Part shown: in pieces, positions 1 to 12,900 of the stretch
Numbering within the stretch: position 1 is the first letter of the stretch
Layout of the letters: every line of letters starts with the position of its first letter
Assembly: GCF_029962835.1 (NCBI RefSeq)
Contig: NC_080583.1
Span: 65,953,158 to 66,017,157, forward strand
DNA length: 64,000 nt
Direction of reading: 5' to 3'
From: Magnolia sinica
Lineage: Eukaryota > Streptophyta > Magnoliopsida > Magnoliales > Magnoliaceae
Notes under the pieces: generated by a model
Told to the model about the DNA's origin: nothing
The model's input: the letters and a program-made list of their open reading frames with translations, nothing else
Database searches by the model: none
Made by a program: the position numbers and the translations under genes

Positions 1-1287
1 AAATTAGGCGAAACAAGGAATTTGTCTAGCTTAGACAAAATAGGAGGCAATTGGTTGTTGGTCCAACTGAACTCAACTCCCAAAAGTGGCAGATCGATGA
101 GGCAATTATCCCCCACCCAATTAGAGAAGGAATTCATACTATTAGATATATGGCCCCTATTAGACTTCTCGCAGGAGTATCGAATAACGTTAAAATCTCC
201 CCTTAAACACTAGGGGAGGGCCCATTTAAGTTTGATCGCATTAAGATCTTCCTAGAGGAGATGTCTCTGGGAGGACCTATAAGGGCCATAAATCGAAGGG
301 AAAACCCATTTAAAGTCCAAAGAAGAGTTTTTTAGGACAACAAAGACAGATAAAGTTCCTAGTAAACGCTCTTCTTTAACTCGTTCATTAGTATCCCAAT
401 CTACCAAAATACCTCCGGAGGATCCTTTCGCTTCCAGTGAGTCCCAATCCTTGTGACAGATACCCCAAATAAAGTTAATATTTGAGGAGCTTACTGATTG
501 GAGCTTAGTTTCCTAATAGCAATGATCTACAATTTGTATTTCCAAATCGCCTCTTTCGCCTAGGCCTTTTTCCTTGTCCATCCCAAACTGCAGACATTCC
601 AAGAGAGGATCTTCATGGGCTAATAATTCTACCATTTTTCAAGGATTTGGAGCTCGAGCCCCCCTTGTGATTAATTGATGTGTGAAGGTTAGAGATTTCC
701 TTCCATCCCTGAGGGGACTTGGGGGTATTCTTAATTGCCATGGTTGTTTGAGGATGAAATGATACAATTCTATATAATCCTCTTCATTATCTCCAACGAC
801 ATTCCCACTGATTGCCCAAATTCTATAATTGCTTCTTTAGCCTTTTGGGGATCTTTGCAATTTGCAAGAATAGAGGCAGTCAGAATAGTGTTACCATTTG
901 AACATACCTAAAGCAGACGTATGTCTAAAATTTGGCTAGTGGAAATATCTTCAATGGGAATAGTTGCACTAGGAAGATGAGGACTATCTTGCACTAATGG
1001 AACCATAGCCCACTGGAAGGACTGCCCTTTCAAAGAAGGGGAAAGGAGGCCGGCAGATGACGAACTGAAAATGATGAGATGTGAAGGGGAGGGTGTATGC
1101 AGGAAAAGGGGGAAGATTGGAGAAAGTTGAGAGCAGAGAAGGGGAAAGCAAGGAATTGCTCTCTAAGGACGTTCCCAGGGAGCCATGTCCAGCTATCGAT
1201 AGGGTAACGGCTAGTTTAAAGCAAATGTCTAGTGGAGGGGGGATGGATAGGACACACGTGTGGTGATCAGGGACATCGGCGTCGAGG
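1..1287 (-). pseudogene. L1-type LINE ORF2 fragment, endonuclease domain (broken)
   Basis: The minus strand of about bases 1-790 reads as the apurinic-like endonuclease (EEP) domain at the N-terminal end of plant L1 ORF2. Motifs in order: GGILVDWDT near 410, LNAIKLKWALP near 240, and LRGDFNVIRYSCEKS near 210-165. They are followed by LIDLPLLGVEFSWTNNQ near 100-55 and LSKLDKFLVSP at the window edge. GDFN is the conserved catalytic block. The reading frame has several stops and shifts, so it is a dead copy. The reverse transcriptase would lie to the left, outside the window. About 800-1287 continues the same strand but I recognise no domain there. The element is linked to the ORF1 remains at 2223-4080 across an insertion. 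Confidence 0.8.
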
Positions 1288-2222
1288 TGTACCAAATCAG
1301 TTTCGTAACGGCCGATGCATAACGGTAATGTCTGAGTTCGTTACGCGATACGAGGGTCGAATTGGTGACTCCCCAGTTTTTGTTTTGAATCGGCCATTAT
1401 GCCTCATAACGGTAAGGGCGTAACAGTCATAAATAGCTAGTTTTTTTTTTTTGTTATTTTTATTTTTATTTTTATTTTTAAGTTGTGATTTTTCTCATTT
1501 TTTGGCACTTTTCTCTTCCAAATTCTTTCTTAAACTATTCTACTGCAAATTCCAATCACTCTTAGCTTGAATTTGAGGATCAAAAGAAGTTATTTCAAGG
1601 ATTTTGTTGAATCGAAGCTTCGTGGGCCATTTCCCAAAAAATCTTCAAAACTAAGTTTTCATACATTTAAAAAAAAATAAAATAAAAAATTCTCTGTTGT
1701 TATGGTTGAATATGATGCATTATTCAAATTAAAACATATGATTGTGCATTTTACAAATTATGCAATTGATTTTCTATTTTTTTTGTATATATATTTTTTA
1801 ATTTTTGGACTATTCTCGGTTAATTTTTAAAAATAAGCAAACACTAGACATGTGAGATATTTTGATATTAAATTCATTCTAATATATCTATCTTTAGTAT
1901 TAGCTAGTAGAAAATTATGTCTACGAGTTTTGTAGCAATTCCAAGTTGTCAGGTTCATAAATTCATCAAACCACTCGATACAACTTTCTCACCAAAGAGT
2001 GGACTGTTACACCACCATAAACACGTTCAAAATTATAAATGAATACATATTTGGAATATTTAGAATTTTTCAGATTTAATGGATGTTTTTTAGAACCTTT
2101 TAAAAAAAAAAACTGTTAGAGGGGTGTATCAGCCGTTTCGAGGCCGTAACGGTCGATACGGCCTGTAACTATATCAGTAATAGTAGGAACCATTACGCCA
2201 CTGTTACAACAATGGTACACCT
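1288..2222. mobile_element. TIR-like insertion with 'cgtaacggc' ends inside the LINE
   Basis: The two ends are inverted and similar: GGTGTACCAAATCAG on the left, and the complement of the right end reads GGTGTACCATTGTTG. Both ends carry repeated GC-rich words such as cgtaacggccgat and ggtcgatacggcc. The interior, about 1440-2100, is very AT-rich. It separates the two parts of the minus-strand LINE, which fits a later insertion. No target duplication could be fixed and no coding capacity is visible. It resembles the hAT-like elements at 6523 and 36152 in having subterminal repeats around an AT-rich core, but its terminal bases differ. Confidence 0.45.
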
Positions 2223-4080
2223 TGATCGGCATGTGGTGGGAGGAGGGTGGGTGAGGCATGTGGTAGTTGGGTGCGGTTAGCGATGTCTGACAATGACTAA
2301 GATAGGATTGAAAGAGGTTAGTTAGATGTGGTGCATTGGGAATGGTAGAGATTTTTTGCAAAAGGGGCCCTTGGATCAACCAAAGCAGAGATGGAGACAT
2401 GTCATCTCTTGGGCTTTCCTCACTAGCGTAATCCCCTAATTTGTAAAACAAGGAGAGAGGCGTCGGGATCCATCTCGATAGAGACGCGTGTCTTCGTCTA
2501 ATATGTTGAATGGACAGTTGTAGTTGAAAGAGTAGGATCTTGAAAATCTTTTGGCTGTGAAAAGCTTTCTTGGTTATCGGGAGCTCGAGATCTCGATGAG
2601 ACACATAGGATCAGAGAGTTGGTGTAGACAGACGTGCCAGTTGGTCGCTGAGTCGCCGACACTGAAGCGTCGCCATTGAAACGAACGATTTTGGAGGAAT
2701 TTCCTTCCAACTTAACGAAGCTAGTAAACGAAACATCCGCCACCACAACTGGAATGCTGGAGATTTATGGGGAACATTGATTCTCTGAATACGGATCCGA
2801 GCGGAGTGAAGATCCCTACCCAATTCTATCACCAGATCAAATTGAAGGATTTCTCCTAGGCATCTACCTAGAGTTGATAAAAATGCAAGATTCCATAGTT
2901 CTAGGGGAATACTAGAGAAGAGGAACTAGGCTTCGAACAACTCTAAAAGGGAGATGTCCTCCCATTTCTGAATGAGGGTCATCGGGCTAAGTCAGTCTTG
3001 GGCACTCACCGACGAAACACGGTAAATGATTTCGCCACTTCTAATGTTGAGGAGCATCTCTGCTTCCCCCAGGGGCTTGATGTTGAATTCTTCTCGAGGG
3101 AGGTTGCAAACCGATTCCAACCAAATCTCGATATCCTTGCTGGAGGATCCCTAGTGGACGGTGATGACGAAACTCTTTTTGTAATAACCCACTGCTTCCG
3201 AGACAAGGGAGGGTTCAACTCAAATCTGGGGTCCTGTGAATGAAGTAGAGACTTGAATCCTCCCCTCTAAGCTTGTAAGAATGTTGGTTGAAGGCCTAGA
3301 AATGAGAGGTTGCAAGGTCTCTTAGGGGACTACTGAGATACCGCCCTTGACTATATCAGAGAAGGATTGTCCTTCCACCCTCAACGATGGGGGATTCGTT
3401 AGGGGTTTGGAACCCTTCTCATTAGCAATGGAGGAGGACTGGTCTATGAATCTAGGTCCAGGGACAGATGATGGGGAAAGTGGTGAGGGGCCGTACTTAA
3501 CCATCGAGACGAAAACACACCTTCCTGCATACATGGCTCGATCCAAAAGGGAAATTGCTTTGGATGCAATCTCCATGGATTTGACCTTAATGAAGGAGAA
3601 TCCTCTCTTCTCTGACCAACTCCTTAACATGACCCGCTTTTTTTGAAAATGTGAGAAAGCGTGTACTCATCCCACTCCATTGGGATGTTCAATACGAATA
3701 GAGTAGGGAAGGATGTGAAGAGAGAGGTAGAAGCTTTTTTTGCCATCGTCTGGGATTTTTTCTTGGAAACCTTGGTCCATCCCTCTTCTTTAGGCTCACT
3801 ACAAGTGTTCCGGATGGCTGGTGCCATTCCCAAAATTCCCTAGTGACTTTCATAAAATTGTACTGTAGGCTTCTCCCTTTCTCTGTCTCTTGCCTCCCAA
3901 CTTGGGTATCAACCCAGGTTCGAGGATAATAATTGTCATTGGAGGTAAGGGATGGCATGAATTCCAGGTTCCACCCCCTTTTGTCTCCCTCGATGTGATT
4001 CGCAACGACTGAACCGATGTCGTTGGGACCTTCTAGAACAATAGTGTCTCTCGATCTAATTCTTTCTTCCATCTGAAGCC
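2223..4080 (-). pseudogene. LINE ORF1 remnant with RRM-type RNA-binding domain (broken)
   Basis: On the minus strand, 3833-3624 reads GWTKVSKKKSQ followed by TLFVLNIPMEWDEYTLSHIF. This has the form of an RRM strand with an RNP2-like LFVLNI. A frame change follows, and 3600-3560 gives RGFSFIKVKS, a good RNP1. This WTKV...RRM order is what many plant L1 ORF1 proteins show in place of a plain zinc-knuckle protein. Upstream (4072-3689) another frame continues without recognisable domains. From 3320 to 2223 the strand looks like the rest of ORF1 and the ORF1/ORF2 junction, with many stops. I identify it from motif order only, and the copy is clearly inactive. Confidence 0.6.
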
Positions 4081-6254
4081 ATCCACACGTTCTTTTTTTT
4101 GCTAGTCTCTCTTAGCAATTCGTTTGTTCTGTCGCCTGGAATTTATATCTCTCGCTGAGGATTTGTTGTTGTACTATCCGTCTTTGAATGCTGAAATGTT
4201 AGTCTTCTTCGTCGTGGATCACCAAACCATCTTCTTAGTCTATGCTCTTCCTCTATCATTGGCTTCCAAAGTTTATCTTTGACCTCTTCTATGTTCAGAG
4301 AACAAGGTCAAGTGGCAAATAGCCTGATATTTGATTTCTTGTCACAGAACTGCCCATCAAAATTCATCTCCAAAATGTGGTTGGAAGATATAGTATCTAA
4401 ACCATGCGATTCTTATAACATTATTTCATCTTGAAATTTCTCGCTCCAGTTTGGGACCAAGGGAGCTACGATGAGAGATGAGACCAGCTAGCTCTGTTTA
4501 TTGACATCACCATTCACCCATCTTGATGGAAGGCAAGTCTAATGCTTGACTTTGTTTTCATTCCCTTGAGGATACTCCATTTTGAAAACACTTGAAACAA
4601 GCCTACCTGTCTTATATGTGATTTGAAATTTCACTGTAGATGAATAAAAGGCTCTTTGTTGCAATGAGAAGGGAAGGCTTAGTAGATTCCAAAATTGTGC
4701 CAAATTTGATGTTTGGGACTCTTTGGGGATGCTAGATTGAGATTGCAGAAGTTCCAAGGCTGGAATCTTGAAGCTTGAAATTTCATGTCTATGGGCTTTT
4801 GTTAGGTGGATACTCACTTGGGTTGTAAGATAGATGTCCAACGTTGCATAATGCCATTATGTGTCACATGGCTCAATTGCCATGTTAATTTTCCTACAAT
4901 AACCACCTTGCCAATTCAGTTTTTGTGGTGGTTTCAGGTTTCTGGCTGAAACTAGACATTTCAATTTTTCAGCATTCCACTTAAATTGTGCTAGAACATT
5001 TGGAAAATTAAGAAAAAAAAATAGGAAAAGAAATGTGTTGATATCCTAAATAAAATATATTAACTCAAAAAACACAACTATTCATCAATATCAGATCTAA
5101 AATCCGTAGAGAAGTGACATGGACATGGTAGTAGTAACATGAAGCTACATAGACCACCTAAAAGTTACGGACCCATGGGTTAAATATACAGTAATTATCC
5201 ATAGGATAAAAGGAGTGAAGTGGTGCCCTTTTTCAGCCATAAAACAGTTTTGCTGAAAAATAGGCAGAAAATCAAGTGGTAGTCCCAAGCAATGCATCTA
5301 GAACCATGCAGGATTGATCGAAGGATGCATTTGGGCCACACAATTTGGTTGATCAAAGATCTCGATCATCCATAGTGGCGTTATCAAGGATTTATATTAG
5401 ATCAAGGGTCTAATGATAGATATGGCCCAAAACCAATGGTTAAATTAGATTGTGGGGTTCCCATAGTCAATAGGTTTCTTTTATTTAATTAGGTGTTAGT
5501 GCTACAACCTACAATAGTGGTGACTTGTAGAACGAGTTTCCCTTTAGTGTTTTCATCACTTTTTTGGTGGGCCACCTTTTGGAGTATCAAATGATGTTAG
5601 AATGACACGACATTGGTCCCATTGAAAGCTCATTGAGTTAGCTCTCAAACGAGCCCAAGATCATGAAATTTCGAAATTGTTTAAGTTATCGCCAAGTGAC
5701 ATGAAGCGTAGATGGTTGAGATGGAATTCAAGGATATTTTGGTCCTTTTTTTTATTATTTATTTATTTATTTTTTTTATAAATAGATGGTTAGCATTAGA
5801 AGCAATGGATGCTTAGCATTACATTTGGTTTCCTTCACTAGACATCTATTGTGATCGAGGTCCTTCACAAGATCATTTGCTCTTGGGTGTTCGGGAGCAA
5901 GGAGCATTCTAGGGCGGTGGATTGTATAATTAAAGAGATTAGGCTGCTGTCAGGGGTTTAAACATTTTGTCAACCTCTTCAACCGGTTTGCCTAACCCCT
6001 TGCTTATGGATCTTGCTTGTTCTAGGGCTCAACGCTCTCCCTTCCCCCCTCTTTAAAATTTTAATGGAATTTTGTTGTCTTTCAAGAAAAAAAAAATGTA
6101 CTCTCTTATGATCATTTATGGAATAAAAAGTTATTTTCTTGGGTTATATGCATTGCTTCTATTTTGGCATGCGTTACCTACAATAGAAGAAGAGGAGAAT
6201 ATTGTGATTACTAGGATACCGGCTAGCAGGCTATTGGATATTAATCCACAGTCA

Positions 6255-6258
<4 letters not shown>
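4081..6258. other. Intergenic stretch, no gene seen
   Basis: About 2.2 kb with no supportable coding region. The first 400 bases may be the 5' leader of the minus-strand LINE. Around 5740-5785 is a T/A-rich tract. Bases 5840-6100 look like the 3' tail of a plus-strand LINE: a weak C-terminal reading, then tttcaag and an A-run. This was too degraded to call separately. Confidence 0.4.

Positions 6259-6288
<30 letters not shown>
6259..6288. repeat. (AT)n microsatellite
   Basis: Uninterrupted alternating A and T for about 30 bases. Confidence 0.95.
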
Positions 6289-6292
<4 letters not shown>

Positions 6293-6522
6293 CATCTAGA
6301 AGAATTGTAGTTTAATCTTCAAGGAAAAAAAAAAAGGGTACATGTTTGATCTTCAAGAGAAAAGGTATATACTTTAATCAAAATTCTTCCTTGTGGACTA
6401 GGTTACGTCACCGAGATAGGCCTTTGGTGAAAAGTAAACATAGGAAGAGAGGTTTTCTATGTACCATTATTCCTTACCAATTTCTTATCATATTCCAAGT
6501 CTATTAGATTTTGAGGTGTTAC

Positions 6523-7231
6523 CAATGTTTTAAATATTGCTATCGCATAATGTATCGCACCCTTGGGATACGGATATATATCAGTTATTGCAAGGGATAT
6601 ATCGGTTGTATCACGTAACGTATTGATGTTGTTGGGAAACATGGGAACATTGGGAAATTGGTCGAATTTTTAAAGGAAACTTCAAGGATTGTTGAATAAA
6701 ACATCAATACACACTTAGAAATCAAAACATTACAAAAATAATAAAAATAAAAATGTGCACATAATAGGAGTTTCCTCTGTATGGGATCCTAATACATGCA
6801 CTGTCCAACTGAACTGATGCAAGTATATTTAAAGTCTGTTTATATAATTTATAAACATAAGAAGACATGTATGGAAACACAAGCAATACATTCAAAAGCA
6901 AAAGAAGAATGACTAGATCAGGTTACATGTTTGATTTTGTGTTTAGATACAAAGATTGCAACTGATTTGTGAGAAATTGAGAAATTTCGATTGTTCCCAA
7001 TTTTTCGCAACTTGCCACATCTGCCACAAATCTTGAAATTGAAGCTCCAAATCCATGATTTTTAATGGAAAACATGAAGAATTACAGATTTGTAACCATT
7101 TGACATTGATTTAATGTGATTTACAACAAAAAAATGGATCGAAAATCGAAAATGCTCACCGGATCAAATAGGTGGGATACAAGATATATCGTGGGATATG
7201 TCAGCCAATGTCGTCGTTATTTAAAACACTG
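6523..7231. mobile_element. hAT-like MITE, 709 bp, intact ends and 8-bp target duplication
   Basis: The left end is CAATGTTTTAAATATTGC. The right end, complemented, begins CAGTGTTTTAAATAACGACG. The element is flanked by a perfect 8-bp direct repeat GGTGTTAC at 6515-6522 and 7232-7239. Eight-base duplications and short CA-initial TIRs are typical of the hAT superfamily. Near each end are repeated atatcg/gatatat words (ggatatatatc, ggatatatcgg, gatatatcgtgggatatg) that could be transposase contact sites. The core is AT-rich and non-coding, so it would need a transposase in trans. It shares its terminal design with 36152-36786. Confidence 0.85.
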
Positions 7232-7315
7232 GGTGTTACTTTAGTTGCATGAAGCATGAAAGTGAAACTGCAAAAGGTTTGGGTGCGGCAGTGGAGAAGC
7301 GTTTGTTTCAAAATG

Positions 7316-7420
7316 TTCATCACCATCATTAGAGCCTTATCCCAACTAATTGGGGTCAGCTACACAAATCCTGTTACACCATTCCACTCTATAACAGTCC
7401 ATAGGCCCTAAAGTTTTTTC
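7316..7420 (+). mobile_element. RTE/SINE-like 3' segment
   Basis: Contains a tcaccatcat run followed by agccttatcccaactaattg and ggggtcagctacac. This block is widely repeated at the ends of plant non-LTR elements, probably of the RTE clade. A second, reversed copy of its start, with a (gat)n tract, lies at 26130-26195. Class assignment is from memory and uncertain. Confidence 0.45.
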
Positions 7421-8589
7421 ATACTACCTCCACCCACGTCCTTTTGTGTCTTCCCCTTGCTCTTTTAGAGCCTTCAACTTGAACCTAGTCTTATATCAGT
7501 TATAAACAGCTAGGAAGTGGGAGTGGTGATGCAGGACCAATGCATGGGACTAAATATTGAGTTGAAATCATTCAGCAAATTAAATTAATTAATCAAAATC
7601 AGAAACATGCCAAAATCATTAAACATCTCAAGATTCCAACAAGAAACTACGAATAGTCTAGGACAAAATTAACAAACAACGCCCTGCATGATCATTAAAT
7701 ACTTGAAACTAGAATCTAATGGATGTAAGAACATCCAAATAGCACAGGAACAAGTATAATTTAAAAAGGAAGACCTAATACTACCTAGGGCTTGCTCAAT
7801 TAGGATGTAGGTAAACCTAGGGTTTAGGGAATTTGGGGAAAGGGCGAAATTTGGGTTTAATTGGCTTAATTGGCTAAGGGGTTTTATGGATGTAGGTATT
7901 AATTGAAGGGAAGTAGGGTTTTGGGTAGTAGGGTGTTAGGGATTTTAGCTTAATTAGGGAATTTAGGAATTTAGGGTTTGGGGGATTTGGGGATAATAGG
8001 AAATTAGGGAGTCTAGGGTTAGGATGAGGGAATAAGGGGTTTTTGATGGGATAGCAAAAGAGAATCAAAGGAGAAGGAGAGAGGCCGTACGGACCAGCCT
8101 TGGGCTTCACACGTGTGACATGTGTGGGGTTTGGAGGCTAGGGTTTGGGTTCTCGAAGATGGGGTTTTGGTGGAAGAGGTTAACGGAAGAATAGGGAAGG
8201 ATTCTAGATGGTTTTTGAGGTTTGGAATGGAAAAAGATGAAAAAAAAAAACTCAGGAATACCTTAGACGGAGAATAAGCTACCAATGATAGTTGGAAGCT
8301 TCGCGCTTCCTTGATTGAAGAAGGGCTTTGCACCGATCTTTGTTCCAAATCGCTTGGAATTGATCTTCACATCGCATGGAGGGAGAAAACTTTGGAATTT
8401 TGAAGAAAATATGGACCATGGAGAGGTCACACGCCCCCCTAAGGGTGCTTGAAAACATGTGGTTAGACACCTGGGCTTCCTTAAGCATGTGGAAGCATGT
8501 CTTTTTTTAAGGTCGCTTTTGAAGGATGGGCTGATTTCATCCTCAGGAGAAGCTCCAGCATAAGATTAAGAAGTGTACTGGAAGTGTTT
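7421..8589. other. Non-coding, repeat-like stretch
   Basis: No gene supported. Bases 7800-8050 are rich in variants of agggtttaggg and gggatttggg. Near 8090-8130 cacacgtgtgacatgtgtgggg recalls the style of the chromovirus LTRs at 29826 and 33177, without a demonstrable alignment. A degraded LTR is possible. Confidence 0.3.
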
Positions 8590-9235
8590 TTGAAAATCTT
8601 TTTTCTTTTTTGAAGAGTGCTTATATTTTAATATAGAAAAAGGAAGAGAAACAAAACAAACTGAAGCTAAGAAGCCACAGCAAGGAAGGAAATCAAACAG
8701 GCAGACAAAAGAAAACCTAAAAGAAGCTATACAACTTGAGGACTGGCAGACGGAAAGTCTGCCCCAAACAAACACCAAAATGGCAAGGAGTTAAAGTCGG
8801 CCATGATCCAGAACAGAGGCAATCATGGGATTATCCGAGGGCAAGATGGCACCGGACCAAGCTTTCACTTGACTAATGATACGATATACACGATATACAA
8901 CATGAGAAGGAGGGATGGAGTTGTTGAAGCAGTGGCCATTGCGTTTAACCAAATGTTCTACAAGCAAGCCATCAGCAGAAGTCTCCAAATAGTTCTGATG
9001 TCTTTCGCGAAGCTCACCCCATGCCAAACATGCATCAGATGAGGGATGTTCCCAGGCATGACCTGGCAGTGATTGAATTTCCACTGAATGGAACGCCAAA
9101 TATCGGTAGAAAAAGGACAATGCAATAAGAGGTGCTAGAATCTTAAGGAAAGCCAAAGTGGTATCCAAATCGCGCTTAGTGGGGGGGAAAGGGTTCTCCC
9201 TTGATAGAGAGAAGAAGGATGGGCTCATATTGGGA
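8590..9235 (-). pseudogene. 5'-truncated L1 LINE 3' end
   Basis: On the minus strand about 9115-9040 reads HCPFSTDIWRSIQWKF. This matches the end of the zinc-binding domain that follows the reverse transcriptase in plant L1 ORF2. The reading continues in broken frames to a hydrophobic C-terminal stretch (about 8780-8660), then to an A-rich tail. The tail appears on the plus strand as the T-rich run near 8600. The upstream part is missing, as expected of a 5'-truncated insertion. It abuts a plus-strand LINE fragment head to head at about 9240. Confidence 0.6.
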
Positions 9236-9239
9236 TATG

Positions 9240-9778
9240 CTAGTAGTCTTAGGACTGAAGAGCTATCATGGCACTAGCTATCTAGAGCAACTTGGCTTAA
9301 AGAGGGAGATAGAAACACACTGTTTTTCACCAGTATGCCAAATGTGAGGAGAGGATTAATTCCATTTCCTTGCTATGGGTAGATGACAGCTTCAATGAAG
9401 AGGAATGTGATTGAACAATCTATAGCAGAGTTTTGTCATCCCCTCCCTCTATTTGAAAGAGAATCTTTTAGGCGGCCATCATTGAAAAGCATAGCTTTTG
9501 ATGCCATAGCTGTGGAGAAAGTGGTGTGGTGTCAGGGAGATTAATTGATGAAGATAGAAGGATGGATGGTGACAAGGCATTGGGGCCCAATAGGTTTACT
9601 ATGTCTTCTATCAGAAATATCGGGAAGTTATTGAAGTTGATCTCAGGGAGGTTTTGAGCTAATTCTATAATATAGTCTCCTTTCCGTTATCTTGATGGAG
9701 CCTTTTTTGTTTTGTTTTGTTTTGTTTTTCCTTCCTGATCTGGGCTTTTTAAGATATTCTTTCTTGCTGATTAAAAAA
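9240..9778 (+). pseudogene. L1 LINE reverse-transcriptase N-terminal fragment
   Basis: Plus-strand reading near 9285-9350 gives SRATWLKEGDRNTLFFTSM with PNVRRG after it. This is the linker block before the RT palm in plant L1 elements (LKEGDRNTKFFH type). Further on, 9540-9600 is a damaged form of the DKAPGPDGF block. The fragment ends in T-rich sequence and an A-run near 9770. Stops are frequent, and no complete domain remains. Confidence 0.65.
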
Positions 9779-10309
9779 AATCCCATAACTAATGGAGGTT
9801 ATTTTAGGCAGAATCCCTAGATGCCCCTAAAAAATGGCAGAATGGCCTGAAAATTTTGAGAATGTCAACCAAGCATTCTGGATTGAATCTGGCCAAAACG
9901 TGCCCATGTTGTTGTTTGGCTGAAATGGCAAAACAAAGTTTGCTCAAACGAATCTGGGGCCACGTTAGTTCTCGTCTTGCAATCAAAATGAAACAAAAAT
10001 TATCCTGAATTGGGGATTGTATGCAGTTTACATGTGGTAACATCCCTTGGAATTTGAAGTATGTTAAGCACGACGAAGAGAAAGTCACTTAGATTCGATA
10101 TTGTGATACATGAATCTTCTTGATTGAATGCAATTCCAAAATTTTCTATTAGCCATTGATTTTAATCCGCAATTGGTGGCGAAATCGAAGTTGGGGATTG
10201 AGATGCCTGGTCTTCTCTTAGATCCATTGTCTCAAATTTAATTTTGCTTGATAGTCTGGTAAAATATGTTAAAATTTTCTTGTACTTGCTCTTGTTAACA
10301 AGTACTAAC

Positions 10310-12900
10310 TTCATTGGGAAGAAAATATGCATATGATGAATGTCAAGGAAGAGACTCCTTTATATACGAGGAACCACTGGTCACAATCGAAAAATTCACT
10401 TACCTCCCTAAGCATATGGAGAATTCAATCTCCAACATGACTAATGTCCATGCAATGATGCCAGTGCTATCTCCCTCCATGATTAGACATGCTGTAAATT
10501 CTATAGAACAATTTTTATCCTTCAAGAAGGGCCCTAACTTCCACTACATTTGATCCTTTCTCTCAACACATGGATGATTTCATGGTCATTTCAAACCACA
10601 CTATTAATATTGTTTGGGATCTAGTTCTCCAAAGAGCTCCCGTCAAAATTTTGGTTTGATAACTCCAAGCCTCCATCAGGGAGGTTCTTCCATTTCAGAT
10701 TGATGTTTTTCTCTTGATGATGTTTCCTTCCTATTTCCTTTTATCAGAGTGGCAGGAGATCCAAGGAATTTTTTCATAAAAAAGGCCAGCCAGATATCTA
10801 AATTTTTTCGATCACTTTGTCAAGAAGCAACATATCACTTGTAAGGTTAAGAGTTATTTCTTCCAAGAAATACCTCCATAGAATAATGTACCGAAGCATC
10901 CAAAGGATCCTTCCCCCCTGCAAAAGGCCCAGTACACTCCTAGCATAATGTTTCCGCTGCCCACCGCTCAAATACATACGTTTTTTCAGGTCTAGCCAAT
11001 TTACCTCGAGCTTTTGAATACACGAACACGCGTGTGCACACTCACACACAATCTAGGGCACTTCTTCATGTTTAAGGCTGTGTTATATATGGAACTCCAC
11101 ATATGGGATTGTCTACGTCTACGCCTCTCCACATTATGACACACCCAAGCCCATTGCTGACCGAGTCAGGCTGCTTTTTTTTTTTTTTTATTCTAAGCAT
11201 TCTCTGAAAGTGAAGTTCTGCTATCAAATATTCTCCATTTCTTTCCTACCACGCTCCCCACATGATGGCAAAAGGGAGCAGCCTCTAAAGGATACTCTTT
11301 TAACAGAAAAAGACCTTCCATTCCACCCATATAATGAGATCCATCACCGACCTCGGCAATGCAGGAAAATGTGATCCACAAATTGTGCATTTCTCTAGCA
11401 AATCAAGCAAATGATGGGAGGGAAAACTTCCTTTCCTGCAAGTTTCAAAGGTTAGAAGTTTGTTTGCCATCGTCATCCAAGCAAAAGCTTCTACTATAGG
11501 AAGAAGAGTTGCCCCTAACTCCACCCATAGTCCATAGAGGGGCATCTCTCCTCCCCCAACACAGCAACGGAAAAGGACTTTGAAGAGAAAGAACCAATGG
11601 AAGTCTGCATCCAGAGCCTCTGATAGCTCATGCACCTTTTTTTGAAAAGATAGCTCATGCATGTCCATCCAAGCTTTACTTAAAGATGCTCAACAGCTCG
11701 CTAAAACAAACAATTTCATATTCCTTGAGGTTTCAATGAACCGTGATAATTCACACTATCAGTTTCCCTATGCATTCAAAAATGGGACGGACAGGTTAAC
11801 CTGAGTCTCCACATCAAGGCAGTCCGTATAGCCCTGTAGTACCAAGCCTTTGCTGATCCATGGGGTTGTTCGATCTCAATTCTCAAAATAATTCATTACT
11901 GTCTCGATAGGAATCTTTTCCTTCTTTATGATTGGCCGAATATTTAGAGCCTGGTGGTTTTCTTGCCAACAACGCTGAAGTCCTGGACAGTCTTGGTACT
12001 ATGAGGTGGAGCTATAAGACTACGGGACCCTTGGGGGTTTGGTGTCTAAACTGATTGGTCAGACGACTACTGAATTTATTAGATTAGTATTAGCTGCCTA
12101 TCTCGCTTTCAACCTTGAAATAGAATAAAGAGATAGATATTGCTCCATAAGGAGATTTGCCCCCACCCAAAGATCTTCACAGAATCTAACCCTCTCCCCA
12201 ATACCGATCAAAGAAAGGAGACCTTTTCTCATGCTATCTCCAACATTGTCTGCTACATTGATGCTTTTATCTTCAACCTAGTGCAGAATTTGCTTATTTC
12301 TTTGCACACTTCATACACTTCTGACGATATGATAACATTGGACCACAAAGCATTTGGCTCTTCCCTAAACCTCCACCACCACTTACTGAGCAAATGCCCA
12401 ATTTCTTTTCTTCACTTCCCAACCCCAATCCTGAATCCCTGATCCCTCCTTCTCTTTTGACTTTTGAATACATTGCCACTTCACAAGTGGAAATTAGTCT
12501 TACCCCCCTTCCATCCCAAAGGAAATTTCTCTGTATCTGTGCCACTTTCCTACCCGTAGAGCTTGCTTTTCCTTATAAAAACCCGGTAACCATTCACTTA
12601 AGAATGCTTTATTTTTTAATGTAACATTTCCAATACCCATTCCATTGCCCTATTTATATTTGCAAGCCTCTTCATTCAGAATCAGATATATGGGATTTTG
12701 CTATCCTCACCCCTCCCAATGAGAGTCCATTCGTAGAGCCTGGTGCAGGAAGAAGCCATGTAATATTTGAGAAGACCACAGAATGTTGCCTTAATTGAAG
12801 TGAGTCTCCAACTGAGTTACATTGCCCTTCCTGAGATGCTAATCTCTTATCTATCCTCTCAACAGTCCATTCCAAAATGTAGGTGGAAGCATAACAATTC
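10310..12900 (-). pseudogene. L1 LINE ORF2 remnant: RT C-terminus, zinc-binding region, RNase H
   Basis: Reading the minus strand from right to left gives ERIDKRLASQEGQCNSVGD near 12850, the 'VERIEKRL' block after the RT palm. Next come IQRNFLWDGRGVRLISTCEV near 12535-12480 and VEAFAWMTMANKLLTFETC near 11505-11450, the RT zinc-binding region. VVGKKWRIFDSRTSLSENA follows near 11250, and a RNase H-like SNVVEVRALLEG near 10540. The order is that of a plant L1 C-terminal half. Frameshifts and stops occur throughout. No endonuclease portion is seen, so it is truncated or rearranged on the right. Confidence 0.7.

Noticed and set aside
2116..2604. 162-residue ORF (-)
   Set aside because: Spans the edge between the TIR-like insert and broken LINE sequence, so it is chimeric by position and has no domain.
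8791..9228. 145-residue ORF (-)
   Set aside because: The LINE zinc-binding/C-terminal motifs of this strand lie in a different frame; this ORF is a shadow.
10314..10553. 79-residue ORF (+) with some polar, gene-like character
   Set aside because: The opposite strand carries the tail of a LINE RNase H region, and the plus reading matches nothing I know.
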